The translations under genes and the position numbers were made by a program. The notes below the pieces were generated by a model, which made no database searches, was not told where the DNA came from, and worked only from the letters and a program-made list of their open reading frames with translations. From Herbiconiux sp. (lineage in GTDB: Bacteria; Actinomycetota; Actinomycetes; Actinomycetales; Microbacteriaceae), in assembly GCF_004297105.1 (NCBI RefSeq), contig NZ_SCVE01000020.1, positions 124,001-188,000 of the forward strand: 64,000 nucleotides of DNA, in the 5' to 3' direction. Shown one piece after another: positions 1 to 7,892 of the stretch. Every line of letters starts with the position of its first letter. Within the stretch, counting starts at the first letter, position 1.

Positions 1-1846
1 GGCTCTCGTGAGCCCAGGCTCCGATCATCGGGTTGTCGGGCGCTGCCTCGAGAGCGGGAGCGAGCATCGCCAGAGCTGCGTCATCGTCTCCGGTGCCCAC
101 CTGGGCCTTCGCGAGCGCGATCCGGGCGAGCTGCGCCGTCTCCGACAGCGCGAGGCGGTTCAACTCGGTCACGGCGCTGCCGAACTCCTCGATGGCCTCG
201 CGTGCCCTTCCGGCATAACCGAGGGCACACGCCGCCGACCATCGAGACAGCACCTCCTGTTCGGGCTGCCCGAGCACGGCCGCCTCGTCGGCGAGGAGCA
301 TCAACTGGTCGTAGGTGGTGCCGAACGGCTGGTCCCACATGCGCGAATACGCCAGGCCCCATCGGATCCGGAAGGTGTCCGCTCCTGCCTCTCGGAGCAG
401 GGACTCAGCGCCGTGCAGCATCTCCAGGGCGTGGGTCGACTCACCCTTCATCACGGCCAGGGAGGCCTCGAACGCGATCCGTTCACCTTCGAGGACGATC
501 GACTGGTCCGCACGGGCGCGCCCCTGGTCGGACTCGTTGTTCGTGCCGCTCCGATCGGCCTCGATCAACGCCGCCAGATCGATCGGACCACCGACCTCCA
601 GGTCGGTGGTCTGCTCCAGTGGACGGTCGGGCAGGCTCCATCTCGTCTTGGCGTCGCTCACCCTGTCCGAGATGAGTCGGATCAGTTCCCGGTGCGTGCG
701 CCGCCGGTGCGGATCCGAATCCAGATCCGCCTCGATGCCGCTCAGCCGGGCCAGTGCCTCCCGGGACCGCCCGGATTGAGACTCCGCAGCAGCCAGTACG
801 AAAGAGGCCTCCACGGGAGCGTCGTCGCGCGCGAGCGCCGCCGTCGCCAGTCGGCCCGCCAGATCGATTCGCGACGATCGCAGCGCGGCCCCGGCGGCAC
901 GGGTGAGAGCCTCACCCGTGACCGGCCACCCCAAGGGAAGGGTGAGCCGCGCCAACGCGAGCAGATCGCGATCATCGGATTCGCCCACCGCCTTCTCGGA
1001 CAACACCTCGACGACCGAATTCGAAAGACGACGACGTCTCAAGCGGCCCATCGTATGAGGGAGGATGATCTCCACGACAGGGTCGCGGAGATGGATCCCC
1101 CTCCCACCGGCGTGGTGCTCGACGTCTATCACGCCGTGATCTTTCAGCCGTTCGAGAATCGACTGGGCGTCGTCGACGTCGAGACTGCCGAGGAGACGTC
1201 CGGTACGCGCGCTTCCGAGTTCGGGGGCCAGTGCGATCACATCCAGGACCGTCTCGACCTCAGGGGTCACCGGAGTGCCGAGTCGTGAGTGGAGAAGAGA
1301 ACGCACGCTGTCCAGAGGGGGCAGAGGGCCGGACAGCGCCCAGACGCCCCGGGCTTCGAGGAGAGCGCCCTTGGCCCGGGCCTCGTCGAGTGCCTCACGA
1401 AGGACGACCAGATCACCACCATCTCGTCGAGGCACGAAGACCGGAACGGTTCGGGGGTCGAGCGGACCGTTCAGAAACTGTCGGCAGAGAGCCAGAACTG
1501 CTGTTCGTGTGAACGGGCGCATCGCGATCGAGACGAGTTCAGGCGTGACACGGGCGGGTTCCTGCACGGCGTCGAAGGGGTGCGATGCCGAGACGATCAC
1601 CGGCAACGCGTCGGCCACCGAGACTGCTTCGGCCACGCGTCTGCGGGTGTCTTCACCGAAAGGTCGATCACTGTCGAGAATCCAGAGTCGACGGCGGAGG
1701 TCATCGTCGAGCCCGGTGACGAGCGTTCGCAGGAAAAACGACTTCCCCGAACCAGGAGCGCCCGTGATGAGAACGCCCTTGTTCGAGTGCAGAGCTCCTC
1801 GTGCCTGTCGAAGAGCGTCTTCGCGTTCGACCTCCGGTGCGCTCAC
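1..1846 (-). CDS. ATP-binding regulator with TPR-like C-terminal part (partial, 3' end outside window)
   Basis: The gene runs off the left edge, leaving about 615 N-terminal residues. A GTG start at 1846 is chosen because it follows a purine-rich stretch (gaggtaggggg) and an in-frame stop lies just upstream. A Walker A motif (GAPGSGKS, residues 29-36) and a Walker B-like strand (LWILDSD) near residue 55 indicate a P-loop ATPase. The rest is alpha-helical and Ala/Leu-rich, with repeats such as AREAIEEFGSAVTELNRLAL that resemble TPR helices. This architecture is typical of large LuxR/MalT-like (STAND) transcription regulators, which carry a C-terminal HTH. That end is not in the window, so the regulator role is inferred. 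Neighbouring genes are on the same strand, 51 bases upstream. Confidence 0.7.
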   Translation of the reverse strand, partial: MSAPEVEREDALRQARGALHSNKGVLITGAPGSGKSFFLRTLVTGLDDDLRRRLWILDSDRPFGEDTRRRVAEAVSVADALPVIVSASHPFDAVQEPARVTPELVSIAMRPFTRTAVLALCRQFLNGPLDPRTVPVFVPRRDGGDLVVLREALDEARAKGALLEARGVWALSGPLPPLDSVRSLLHSRLGTPVTPEVETVLDVIALAPELGSARTGRLLGSLDVDDAQSILERLKDHGVIDVEHHAGGRGIHLRDPVVEIILPHTMGRLRRRRLSNSVVEVLSEKAVGESDDRDLLALARLTLPLGWPVTGEALTRAAGAALRSSRIDLAGRLATAALARDDAPVEASFVLAAAESQSGRSREALARLSGIEADLDSDPHRRRTHRELIRLISDRVSDAKTRWSLPDRPLEQTTDLEVGGPIDLAALIEADRSGTNNESDQGRARADQSIVLEGERIAFEASLAVMKGESTHALEMLHGAESLLREAGADTFRIRWGLAYSRMWDQPFGTTYDQLMLLADEAAVLGQPEQEVLSRWSAACALGYAGRAREAIEEFGSAVTELNRLALSETAQLARIALAKAQVGTGDDDAALAMLAPALEAAPDNPMIGAWAHES

Positions 1847-1897
1847 GATTCGCCCCCTACCTCATGTTCCGGCGACTGGAATGCTTCACACCCCGTC

Positions 1898-2950
1898 TCA
1901 CGGACCAGCAATTCTGCCCCATCGCCTGGTGGGAACGCCAGAGCTCTGCACGATGTCTGTCAGGGCGTCGGCGTGGTGGCTGAAGAGGAAGGAGTAGCCC
2001 GCTGCTTCGAGGCGCTCGGGCAGCACCCATCGGCTCTTCAGCACCAGTTCGGTCTCGGTGCGGATGGCCACCGAGCCGATCTCGAGCATCCAGCGCCAGG
2101 TGGGCAGGCCGAAACGGGCGCCGACGGCCTGGCGCAGCGAGGCCATGAACGTGCGGTTGTCGGTGGGGTTCGGGGCGGATGCGTTGATGGGGCCGTCGAG
2201 CTCGGGGTGGGCTTCGAGGAAGCGGATGATGCCGACCACGTCATCCAGGTGCACCCAGCTGAACCGCTGCCTGCCCTTGCGGCTGCGGGGGCGGTATTGA
2301 TGAAAGGTGCCGGCCGCACGGCGTGCGGGCGTGGAGGGCCAGCGGCCGTCGAACTGCGAGCCGCCGAGGCCCGCGCGGGCGAGCGCGATGAGGGGAGCGA
2401 GCGCGCTGCCGTCGCCGAGCACGATCGCCATGCGAAGGGCCACCCGACGCGTGTGCGGGAGCTCGCCGCGGAAGAACTCCTCCTCCCAGCTCGTGGCCAC
2501 GTTCACCGAGAAGCCCTCGCCGATCTCACCGGTCGCTTCGGTCATCGGCCGGTCGTCGGCGTGGCGGTAGATGGTGGCCGTGGACGAGTTGATCCAGAGC
2601 GAGGGTGGCCGGGTGGAGGCGGCGACGGCTTCGCGCAGCTGCCGCGTGGTGTCGAGGCGGGAACGGAAGATCTCTGCGCGGTTCTCTGCGGTGTAGCGGC
2701 AATTGACGCTCTTGCCCGCCAGGTTGATGAGCAGATCGGCACCGTCGATCACGCGGCTGATGGCGGCCTGGTCGCCCCACTGGGCATCCGGCGCCGCGGC
2801 GGTGCTGGGCCTGCTGGCGCCCGGGCTCTGCCGTCGCCCGATCAGAGCGACATCCGCCCCTTCGGCGCGGAAGACCTCGGCGAGGCGGGAGCCGATGAAT
2901 CCGGATGCGCCGGCCAGAACCACGCGCCGGGCGCGTGCCGGGGTGGTCAC
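1898..2950 (-). CDS. TIGR01777 family NAD(P)-binding epimerase/SDR protein
   Basis: A 350-residue protein. The N-terminus has a Rossmann dinucleotide-binding motif (GASGFIGS, residues 14-21) of the extended short-chain dehydrogenase/epimerase type. The C-terminus (LPTWRWMLEIGSVAIRTETE onward, ending in LEAAGYSF) matches the DUF1731 domain typical of the TIGR01777/YfcH family. The physiological substrate of this family is not established; old names such as cell division inhibitor are unsupported. Its ATG overlaps the stop codon of the DUF4166 gene by four bases, so the two are probably translationally coupled. DUF4166 and SDR domains are often neighbours or fused, which suggests a joint function. 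Confidence 0.9.
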   Translation of the reverse strand: MTTPARARRVVLAGASGFIGSRLAEVFRAEGADVALIGRRQSPGASRPSTAAAPDAQWGDQAAISRVIDGADLLINLAGKSVNCRYTAENRAEIFRSRLDTTRQLREAVAASTRPPSLWINSSTATIYRHADDRPMTEATGEIGEGFSVNVATSWEEEFFRGELPHTRRVALRMAIVLGDGSALAPLIALARAGLGGSQFDGRWPSTPARRAAGTFHQYRPRSRKGRQRFSWVHLDDVVGIIRFLEAHPELDGPINASAPNPTDNRTFMASLRQAVGARFGLPTWRWMLEIGSVAIRTETELVLKSRWVLPERLEAAGYSFLFSHHADALTDIVQSSGVPTRRWGRIAGP

Positions 2951-3672
2951 TCAGCGTGCCCTGGCCGAGTGGTGAGCCCTTCGGCCACGGGGGTGCCGGC
3001 GGCCGCCTCCGCGTCGTCGGCGACGGGATCGGGCCGCACCTCGTAGTCGAAGGTGCCGGTGTATTCGAAGAGCCGGCCGAACAACGGCGCATCGACCGTG
3101 ACCGAGACGCGCTGGGCGCCCGCACCAGACGCTGCGGCGTCGTCGTAGCGCTCGACGAGTGAGACGCGCGGAGCGATGGCTCGGGGGATGCCGAAGTGCT
3201 GCCGGCCGATGCGCACGTCGAGTGCGGTGGAGGTGAGGTGGAGTTCGCCACGCACCACCCGGGTGGCGAGCCGCACGCGCAGGCGGCGATCGAAGCCGAG
3301 GTGGTCGACGAGTCCGTCGGCGCCCGGGTTCTCGGCGGTGATCGCGTCGATCATGGTTCGCTCGCCATTCAGGAGGTGGAAGCGGCGCACGGCCACGATC
3401 GCGGTGCGGCCGTCGCGGTCGGTGAGTGGTGCGTTGACGACGGTGAAGGGCACATTGTGCTCCCACGCGGGGAACAGGATGCCCTGGCGCGCCAGCATCC
3501 GGAGCACCAGCCGTACCGCGCGCCGCGGGGTGCCGACGGTTTCGAAGACGCCGCTGCCGTAGCCGCGGTATCCGGGTGCGATCACGCCGAAGTACCGCCG
3601 CAGCACGGGATGCAGATCGTCGAGTACCGAGCCGGTCGTCAACTCATAGGGAGAACGCGCCTTGGCTGCCAT
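2947..3672 (-). CDS. DUF4166 domain-containing protein
   Basis: A 241-residue protein. The N-terminal part (VLRRYFGVI, then GVFETVG and the WEHNVPF region) and the central part (RRFHLLNGERTMIDAI) fit the DUF4166 family, whose biochemical function is unknown. The ATG at 3672 overlaps the stop of the upstream DUF885 gene by one base (TGATG). A GTG one codon earlier is possible but less likely. Its own stop overlaps the TIGR01777 epimerase start by four bases. No signal peptide or membrane segment is visible, so a cytoplasmic location is inferred. The tight three-gene overlap implies one transcript read from the promoter in front of the DUF885 gene. Confidence 0.85.
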   Translation of the reverse strand: MAAKARSPYELTTGSVLDDLHPVLRRYFGVIAPGYRGYGSGVFETVGTPRRAVRLVLRMLARQGILFPAWEHNVPFTVVNAPLTDRDGRTAIVAVRRFHLLNGERTMIDAITAENPGADGLVDHLGFDRRLRVRLATRVVRGELHLTSTALDVRIGRQHFGIPRAIAPRVSLVERYDDAAASGAGAQRVSVTVDAPLFGRLFEYTGTFDYEVRPDPVADDAEAAAGTPVAEGLTTRPGHAE

Positions 3673-5354
3673 CACGCCTCTTTCAAGAGTGTGCTGCGGA
3701 GGGTGTCGAGGCCCACGCCACCGAGGTCGAGAGCGCGGCGGTGGAACTCCTTCGACGAGAAGGCCTCCTTCTCGCGGGCCCGGGTGGCGTCGCGCAGCTC
3801 CTGCCAGATGCGCTGGCCGATCTTGTACGACGGGGCCTGACCGGGCCAGCCGAGGTAGCGGTTGACCTCGAAGCGGATGAAGGCGTCGTCCATGTTGACG
3901 TTCTGACGCATGAACTCGAGCGCGTACTCCGCGTTCCACACGCCCGTGCCGTCGAGACGGGGCTTCTGGAGGTGCACGCCGATGTCGAGCACTACGCGTG
4001 CCGCGCGCATCCGCTGCCCGTCGAGCATGCCCAGGCGGTCGGCCGGGTCGTCGAGGTAGCCCAGCTCTTCCATCAGGCGCTCGGCGTAGAGGGCCCAGCC
4101 CTCGGCGTGGCCGCTCGTGCCGGCGAGCTGGCGGCGCCAGGTGTTGAGCTTGGCGCGGTTGTGCACCGCCTGCCCGATCTGCAGGTGATGGCCGGGAACG
4201 CCCTCGTGGTAGACGGTGGTGAGCTCGCGCCAGGTGTCGAACTCGGTGACGCCCTCGGGCACCGACCACCACATGCGCCCGGGGCGGGAGAAGTCGTCGG
4301 TGGGGCCGGTGTAGTAGATGCCGCCCTCGTGGGTGGGGGCGATCATGCACTCGAGCGTGCGGATCTCGGCGGGGATGTCGAAGTGGCTGGCGCCGAGCTC
4401 GGCCACGGCGCGGTCGCTGGTGGCCTGCATCCATTCGCGCAGAGCATCCGTTCCGTGCAGTTTGCGGCTCTGGTCGCGGTCGAGGAACTCGATGGCCTCG
4501 TGAACGGATGCGCCGGGCGTGATCTCCTCGGCGATGGCCTCCTGCTCGCGCACCATGCGCCCGAGTTCTTCGATGCCCCACTCGTAGCTCTCGTCGAGGT
4601 CGACCGTGGCGCCGAGGAAGCGCCTCGACTGGAGCGCGTAGATCTCGCGGCCCACGGCATCGTCGTGTGCGGCGACGGGCGCGAGCTCGTTCTCGAGGAA
4701 CTGGGCGAGCTTCGAGTAGGCCTCCGACGCGGTGGTCGCGCCGCGGTCGAGATCGGCTTTCAGCGAGGTGGGCAGCTCGCCCTCTTTGACGGTCGCCTCC
4801 GACGCGAACTCGGCGAAGAAGCTGCCGGGGCCGGAATTCGCCCGCACCTGGGTGAGCACCTCGGCCACCTGGCGGCGAGCCGGCGTGATGCCGTGGCGCA
4901 TGCCCTCGCGCAGCGTGACGATGTAGCCGTCGATGGCTTCCTCGACCGCCGAGAGGCGCCGCGCGACCATCGACCAGTCGTCGGGCGTGTCGGTGGGCAT
5001 GAGGTCGAAGACCTCGCGGATGTGCTGCGACGGGGAGTCGATGACGTTCAGGTCGCGCAGCTGCAGCCGGGCGTCTGAGCTCGCGAGCGTGAGCCGCAGC
5101 TCGTTGCCGAGATCGGTCTTGGTGACCTCGTCGATCTCGTCGACGGCCTCGGTGCGGGCGAGCTCGGCGAGAACCGAGGAGGTGGCGATGATCTGGGCTT
5201 CGTGGCCCTCGGGTGAAAGGTCTCCATAGCGGTCGTTGACCTCGGTGCGGCCGATGTAGGTGCCCAGCACGGGCTGCAGCTCGACAAGCGTGTCGACCCA
5301 TCGTTCTGCGATGCGATCGATGTCGGTCTGAGGGCGGGAGGTCGAGCTTTCCAT
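3672..5354 (-). CDS. DUF885 family protein, putative zinc metallopeptidase-like
   Basis: A 560-residue protein. Residues 383-390 read HEGVPGHH, the HExxH-like signature of the DUF885 family, preceded by TVY and followed by LQIG. This family is related to gluzincin peptidases, so a metal-dependent hydrolase is likely, but the substrate is unknown. No secretion signal is seen at the N-terminus (MESSTSRPQTDIDRIAERW). The ATG at 5354 has no Shine-Dalgarno sequence, but TAGGGT lies six bases before it, suggesting a leaderless mRNA. It is the first gene of a minus-strand operon with DUF4166 and the TIGR01777 epimerase and is divergent from imuA'. Confidence 0.88.
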   Translation of the reverse strand: MESSTSRPQTDIDRIAERWVDTLVELQPVLGTYIGRTEVNDRYGDLSPEGHEAQIIATSSVLAELARTEAVDEIDEVTKTDLGNELRLTLASSDARLQLRDLNVIDSPSQHIREVFDLMPTDTPDDWSMVARRLSAVEEAIDGYIVTLREGMRHGITPARRQVAEVLTQVRANSGPGSFFAEFASEATVKEGELPTSLKADLDRGATTASEAYSKLAQFLENELAPVAAHDDAVGREIYALQSRRFLGATVDLDESYEWGIEELGRMVREQEAIAEEITPGASVHEAIEFLDRDQSRKLHGTDALREWMQATSDRAVAELGASHFDIPAEIRTLECMIAPTHEGGIYYTGPTDDFSRPGRMWWSVPEGVTEFDTWRELTTVYHEGVPGHHLQIGQAVHNRAKLNTWRRQLAGTSGHAEGWALYAERLMEELGYLDDPADRLGMLDGQRMRAARVVLDIGVHLQKPRLDGTGVWNAEYALEFMRQNVNMDDAFIRFEVNRYLGWPGQAPSYKIGQRIWQELRDATRAREKEAFSSKEFHRRALDLGGVGLDTLRSTLLKEA

Positions 5355-5360
5355 GCTTCG

Positions 5361-5366
5361 ACCCTA
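5361..5366 (-). promoter_or_regulatory. Putative -10 element of the DUF885 operon (leaderless)
   Basis: Minus-strand TAGGGT followed by six bases and then the ATG of the DUF885 gene. With a TANNNT -10 at this distance, transcription would begin at or near the A of the start codon. No convincing -35 hexamer is visible. Confidence 0.4.
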
Positions 5367-5391
5367 GGCCACGCCCCGGACAGCGGAGGGT

Positions 5392-5419
5392 GTTTCCACA
5401 GCGACCGGGATTGTCCACA
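5392..5419 (+). promoter_or_regulatory. Two DnaA-box-like 9-mers between the DUF885 gene and imuA'
   Basis: GTTTCCACA (5392-5400) and TTGTCCACA (5411-5419) lie in the same orientation, 19 bases apart start to start. TTGTCCACA matches the actinobacterial DnaA-box form; the first copy differs at two positions. They sit between two divergent promoters, so they could be DnaA-ATP responsive regulatory sites. Two sites are too few for an origin. Confidence 0.4.
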
Positions 5420-5435
5420 GGCTGAGCGTCCCCGA

Positions 5436-5464
5436 TTGACTTATTCGAACATATATTCGAACAT
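5436..5464 (+). promoter_or_regulatory. SOS promoter of imuA' with LexA-box-like operator (5445-5460)
   Basis: TCGAACATATATTCGA at 5445-5460 matches the actinobacterial LexA operator (TCGAAC-N4-GTTCGA) except for one base. It is overlapped by a second TTCGAACAT copy ending at 5464. TTGACT at 5436-5441 is a good -35. Seventeen bases later, GAACAT (5459-5464) is a weak -10, and the ATG follows after six more bases. LexA bound here would sit between or over the promoter elements. DNA-damage control of this mutasome is known in mycobacteria and is inferred here. Confidence 0.75.
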
Positions 5465-5470
5465 GAGGGC

Positions 5471-6193
5471 ATGACGGATGCCGCACTCACGCTCTCCTCC
5501 CCCGCTCCGGCGGGCGAGGAGATCCGGGTGCTGCAGTCGCGCATCCGGGAGATGCAGGCCACCAAGCTCGACACCCGCGCGGTGCCCACTCACCCGTCGC
5601 TCGCCTCCCTCCTGCCGGGCGGATCGCTCAGGGCGGGGGCCGCCTACTCGGTGCAGAGTTCGACGGCGCTCGTGATGGCACTGATGGCCGGGCCCTCGGC
5701 CGAAGGGCTGTGGTGCGGTGTCGTGGGGCTGCCCGATTTCGGGGTGGAGGCCGCATCCCGGTTCGGCGTCGATCTGGCTCGGCTGGCGCTGGTGCCGCAT
5801 CCCGGTGAGGAGTGGCTCACGGTCACGGCGGCGATGGCCGATGTGGTGGCAGTGGTGGTCACCCGGGCGCCGGGGCGGGTGTCGCCGTCGTCGATGGCGC
5901 GGCTGCAGGCACGCATCCGGCAGCGGGATGCGACGCTGATCGTGCTCGGAGACTGGCCGCAGAGCGAGGCGACGTTGCGCATCACCGAGAGCTCCTGGTC
6001 GGGCATCGGAGTCGGGCACGGGCACCTCGCGGGTCGCCAGGCCATGGTCTCGGTCACCGCGCGGGCCGGGTCGGGCCGGCCGCGGCGGGCGCGACTGTGG
6101 CTGCCCGATGGAGACGAGCTGTTCCGGCCGGTGCACGAGCCGCCGCAGCTCACCGACGTGCGGCCGAGAGCGCTTCACGAGGTGGCGGGATGA
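5471..6193 (+). CDS. imuA': ImuA'-like RecA-fold accessory protein of the SOS mutasome
   Basis: A 240-residue protein. It occupies the position of imuA' directly before imuB and dnaE2 and has a RecA-like pattern of hydrophobic strands (AAYSVQSSTALVMALMAG near residues 57-75, then ADVVAVVVTRAP and ATLIVLGDWPQ). No intact Walker A lysine motif is seen, as is usual for this divergent family. In mycobacteria ImuA' works with ImuB and DnaE2 in damage-induced mutagenic DNA synthesis. The ATG at 5471 fits a leaderless mRNA. An in-frame GTG at 5528 has a good Shine-Dalgarno sequence (GAGGAG, 6-base spacing) and could be an alternative start. The stop overlaps imuB by four bases. Confidence 0.8.
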   Translation: MTDAALTLSSPAPAGEEIRVLQSRIREMQATKLDTRAVPTHPSLASLLPGGSLRAGAAYSVQSSTALVMALMAGPSAEGLWCGVVGLPDFGVEAASRFGVDLARLALVPHPGEEWLTVTAAMADVVAVVVTRAPGRVSPSSMARLQARIRQRDATLIVLGDWPQSEATLRITESSWSGIGVGHGHLAGRQAMVSVTARAGSGRPRRARLWLPDGDELFRPVHEPPQLTDVRPRALHEVAG

Positions 6194-7827
6194 ACGCGGT
6201 CACCCGGCTTTCCGCGCCCGCGCTGACTCCGGTGCGCACGATGGTGGTGTGGTGCCCCGATTGGCCCGTGGTGGCCACTGCCGCCCTCGAGGAGATCTCG
6301 GTCGACGAGCGCATCGCCGTGATCGAGAGGGGTCTGGTCTACGCCTGTTCGGAGTCTGCCCGGGCGGATGGGGTGCGCCGGGGGCTGCGGCTCCGGGAGG
6401 CGCAGGCGCGGAGTCCGCGCCTGCGCGATTTCCCGCACGACCCCGTGCGAGTCAACCGCGCCTTCGAGCCGTTCATCTCCGCCCTCGAAGAGATGAGCCC
6501 CCATGTGCAGATCGTGCGGGCGGGCAGTTGCGCCCTCCGAGCGCGCGGCCCGGCGCGCTTCTACGGCACCGAGCACGCCGCGGCCCTCGCCTTCCTCGAG
6601 CGCTTCGCCGAACTGGGGGTCACGGATGCGCGGGTCGGGGTGGCCGATGGCGTCTTCGCGGCCGATCAGGCGGCGAGGCTGCCGGGCGTCGATCTCATCC
6701 GTATCGTGCCGCCGGGGCGCTCCCCCGAGTTCCTCGCGGGGCTGCCGTTGAACCTGCTCGATGAAGAAGAGCTCACGCTGCTGCTCTGGCGGCTGGGAAT
6801 CCGTACCCTGGGTGATTTCGCGCGGCTTCCGGCCGAAGACGTGCAAGCCAGGTTCGGCGAGGCAGGGGCTCGGGCGCACGCGCGTGCCGGAGGGCTCGAC
6901 GGCACCCAGGTCACACCGCGCATCCCGCCGGAGATCCGCGAGAGCGTCAACGACTTCGAGCCTCCGCTCGACCGCATCGACCAGATCACGTTCGGGGTGC
7001 GCGCGGCGAGCGATCGTTTCATCTCCGAGTTGGCGGGGGCGATGTTCGTGTGCACGGCACTCCGGGTGGAGATCACCACCGAGCGCGGGGAGGTGCGGGA
7101 GCGCAGCTGGCTGCATCCGCGCTGGTTCACGGCCTCCGACGTGGTCGACCGGGTGCGCTGGCAGCTCCAGGGCGGCAGCACCATCGAGAGCGCGCTCTCC
7201 TCGCCGGTCATCCGGGTGCGCATCACCGCCGAGACGATCGACCACAGTGCCAAGCACGAGACGGGGCTCTGGGGAACCGGGTCCGATGAGCGCATCCACC
7301 ACGGTCTGTCGAGGGTGCAGAGCATGGTGGGTCATGAGGGAGTGCTCACGGCCTCGATCGGGGATGGGCGTTCGCCACGCGAGCGTCAGGTGCTCATCCC
7401 CTGGGGCGATCGAGGCGAGGAGACTCCCGCGCCGAAGAGGGCTTCGACGGGGAGATCGTCAGCGCGCGGAGGGCGAGGTCCGGCCGGCGAGGTCCCGCCC
7501 TGGCCGGGCAGCCTGCCGCCTCCGTTGCCCACGACGGTGTTCGAGAAGCCACTGCCGGTTCTGGTACTGGGCGCCGACCACGATGCGGTGTCGGTCACCG
7601 AGCGCGGAGAGCTGTCGGCGGTGCCGGTGTACTTCGCGGCGAATCCCGCCGGGCAGGGGCTCCGGCCGCTGGAGGCCTGGGCGGGCCCGTGGCCCGTGTA
7701 CGAGCGCTGGTGGGATGCGGAGAAGCGGCGGCGGCTCGACCGGTTCCAAGTGGTCGACGCCGAGGGCACGGCCTGGTTGCTCGCGCTCGAAGACCGGGTG
7801 TGGCGTGCGGAGGCTCGATATGACTGA
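6190..7827 (+). CDS. imuB: ImuB, inactive Y-family DNA polymerase homologue
   Basis: A 545-residue protein. The Y-family polymerase fold starts at residue 19 (MVVWCPDWPVVATAA). In true DinB polymerases this region is a VDMDAFF-like motif with catalytic aspartate, so the first metal ligand is lost, as expected for ImuB. The little-finger region follows (EPPLDRIDQITFGVRAASDR). Residues 400-406 (QVLIPWG) resemble the beta-clamp-binding peptide of mycobacterial ImuB (QLPLWG). ImuB is the hub joining ImuA', DnaE2 and the sliding clamp. It begins inside the imuA' stop codon (ATGA) and is followed after 65 bases by dnaE2, so all three are probably under the same LexA control. Confidence 0.9.
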   Translation: MNAVTRLSAPALTPVRTMVVWCPDWPVVATAALEEISVDERIAVIERGLVYACSESARADGVRRGLRLREAQARSPRLRDFPHDPVRVNRAFEPFISALEEMSPHVQIVRAGSCALRARGPARFYGTEHAAALAFLERFAELGVTDARVGVADGVFAADQAARLPGVDLIRIVPPGRSPEFLAGLPLNLLDEEELTLLLWRLGIRTLGDFARLPAEDVQARFGEAGARAHARAGGLDGTQVTPRIPPEIRESVNDFEPPLDRIDQITFGVRAASDRFISELAGAMFVCTALRVEITTERGEVRERSWLHPRWFTASDVVDRVRWQLQGGSTIESALSSPVIRVRITAETIDHSAKHETGLWGTGSDERIHHGLSRVQSMVGHEGVLTASIGDGRSPRERQVLIPWGDRGEETPAPKRASTGRSSARGGRGPAGEVPPWPGSLPPPLPTTVFEKPLPVLVLGADHDAVSVTERGELSAVPVYFAANPAGQGLRPLEAWAGPWPVYERWWDAEKRRRLDRFQVVDAEGTAWLLALEDRVWRAEARYD

Positions 7828-7891
7828 GTTCACCGCGCCCGTCACCGCGGCCGGGTCCGGGCCCTGGTCCGCGAGCGAGAGAGGCCGGTGA
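7820..7891 (+). CDS. Possible 23-residue leader/coupling ORF between imuB and dnaE2
   Basis: An ATG at 7820 overlaps the last codons of imuB in another frame and opens a 23-codon ORF (MTEFTAPVTAAGSGPWSASE and three more residues). It ends one base before the dnaE2 ATG (TGAGATG). It could keep ribosomes moving from imuB into dnaE2, or it could be chance. No homology is recognised. Confidence 0.2.
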   Translation: MTEFTAPVTAAGSGPWSASERGR

Positions 7892-7892
7892 G

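Noticed and set aside
8-1288. Plus-strand 426-codon frame at the left edge
   Set aside because: The minus strand over the same bases encodes a continuous P-loop protein with normal composition; the plus frame is a shadow.
5392-5419. Replication origin at the DnaA-box-like pair
   Set aside because: Only two boxes, no AT-rich unwinding element, and no dnaA/dnaN/gyrB genes nearby.
3676-5589. Minus-strand extension making DUF4166 part of an 880-residue protein
   Set aside because: The extra N-terminal part is an out-of-frame Arg/Pro/His-rich reading of the DUF885 gene. The family N-terminus starts at 3672.
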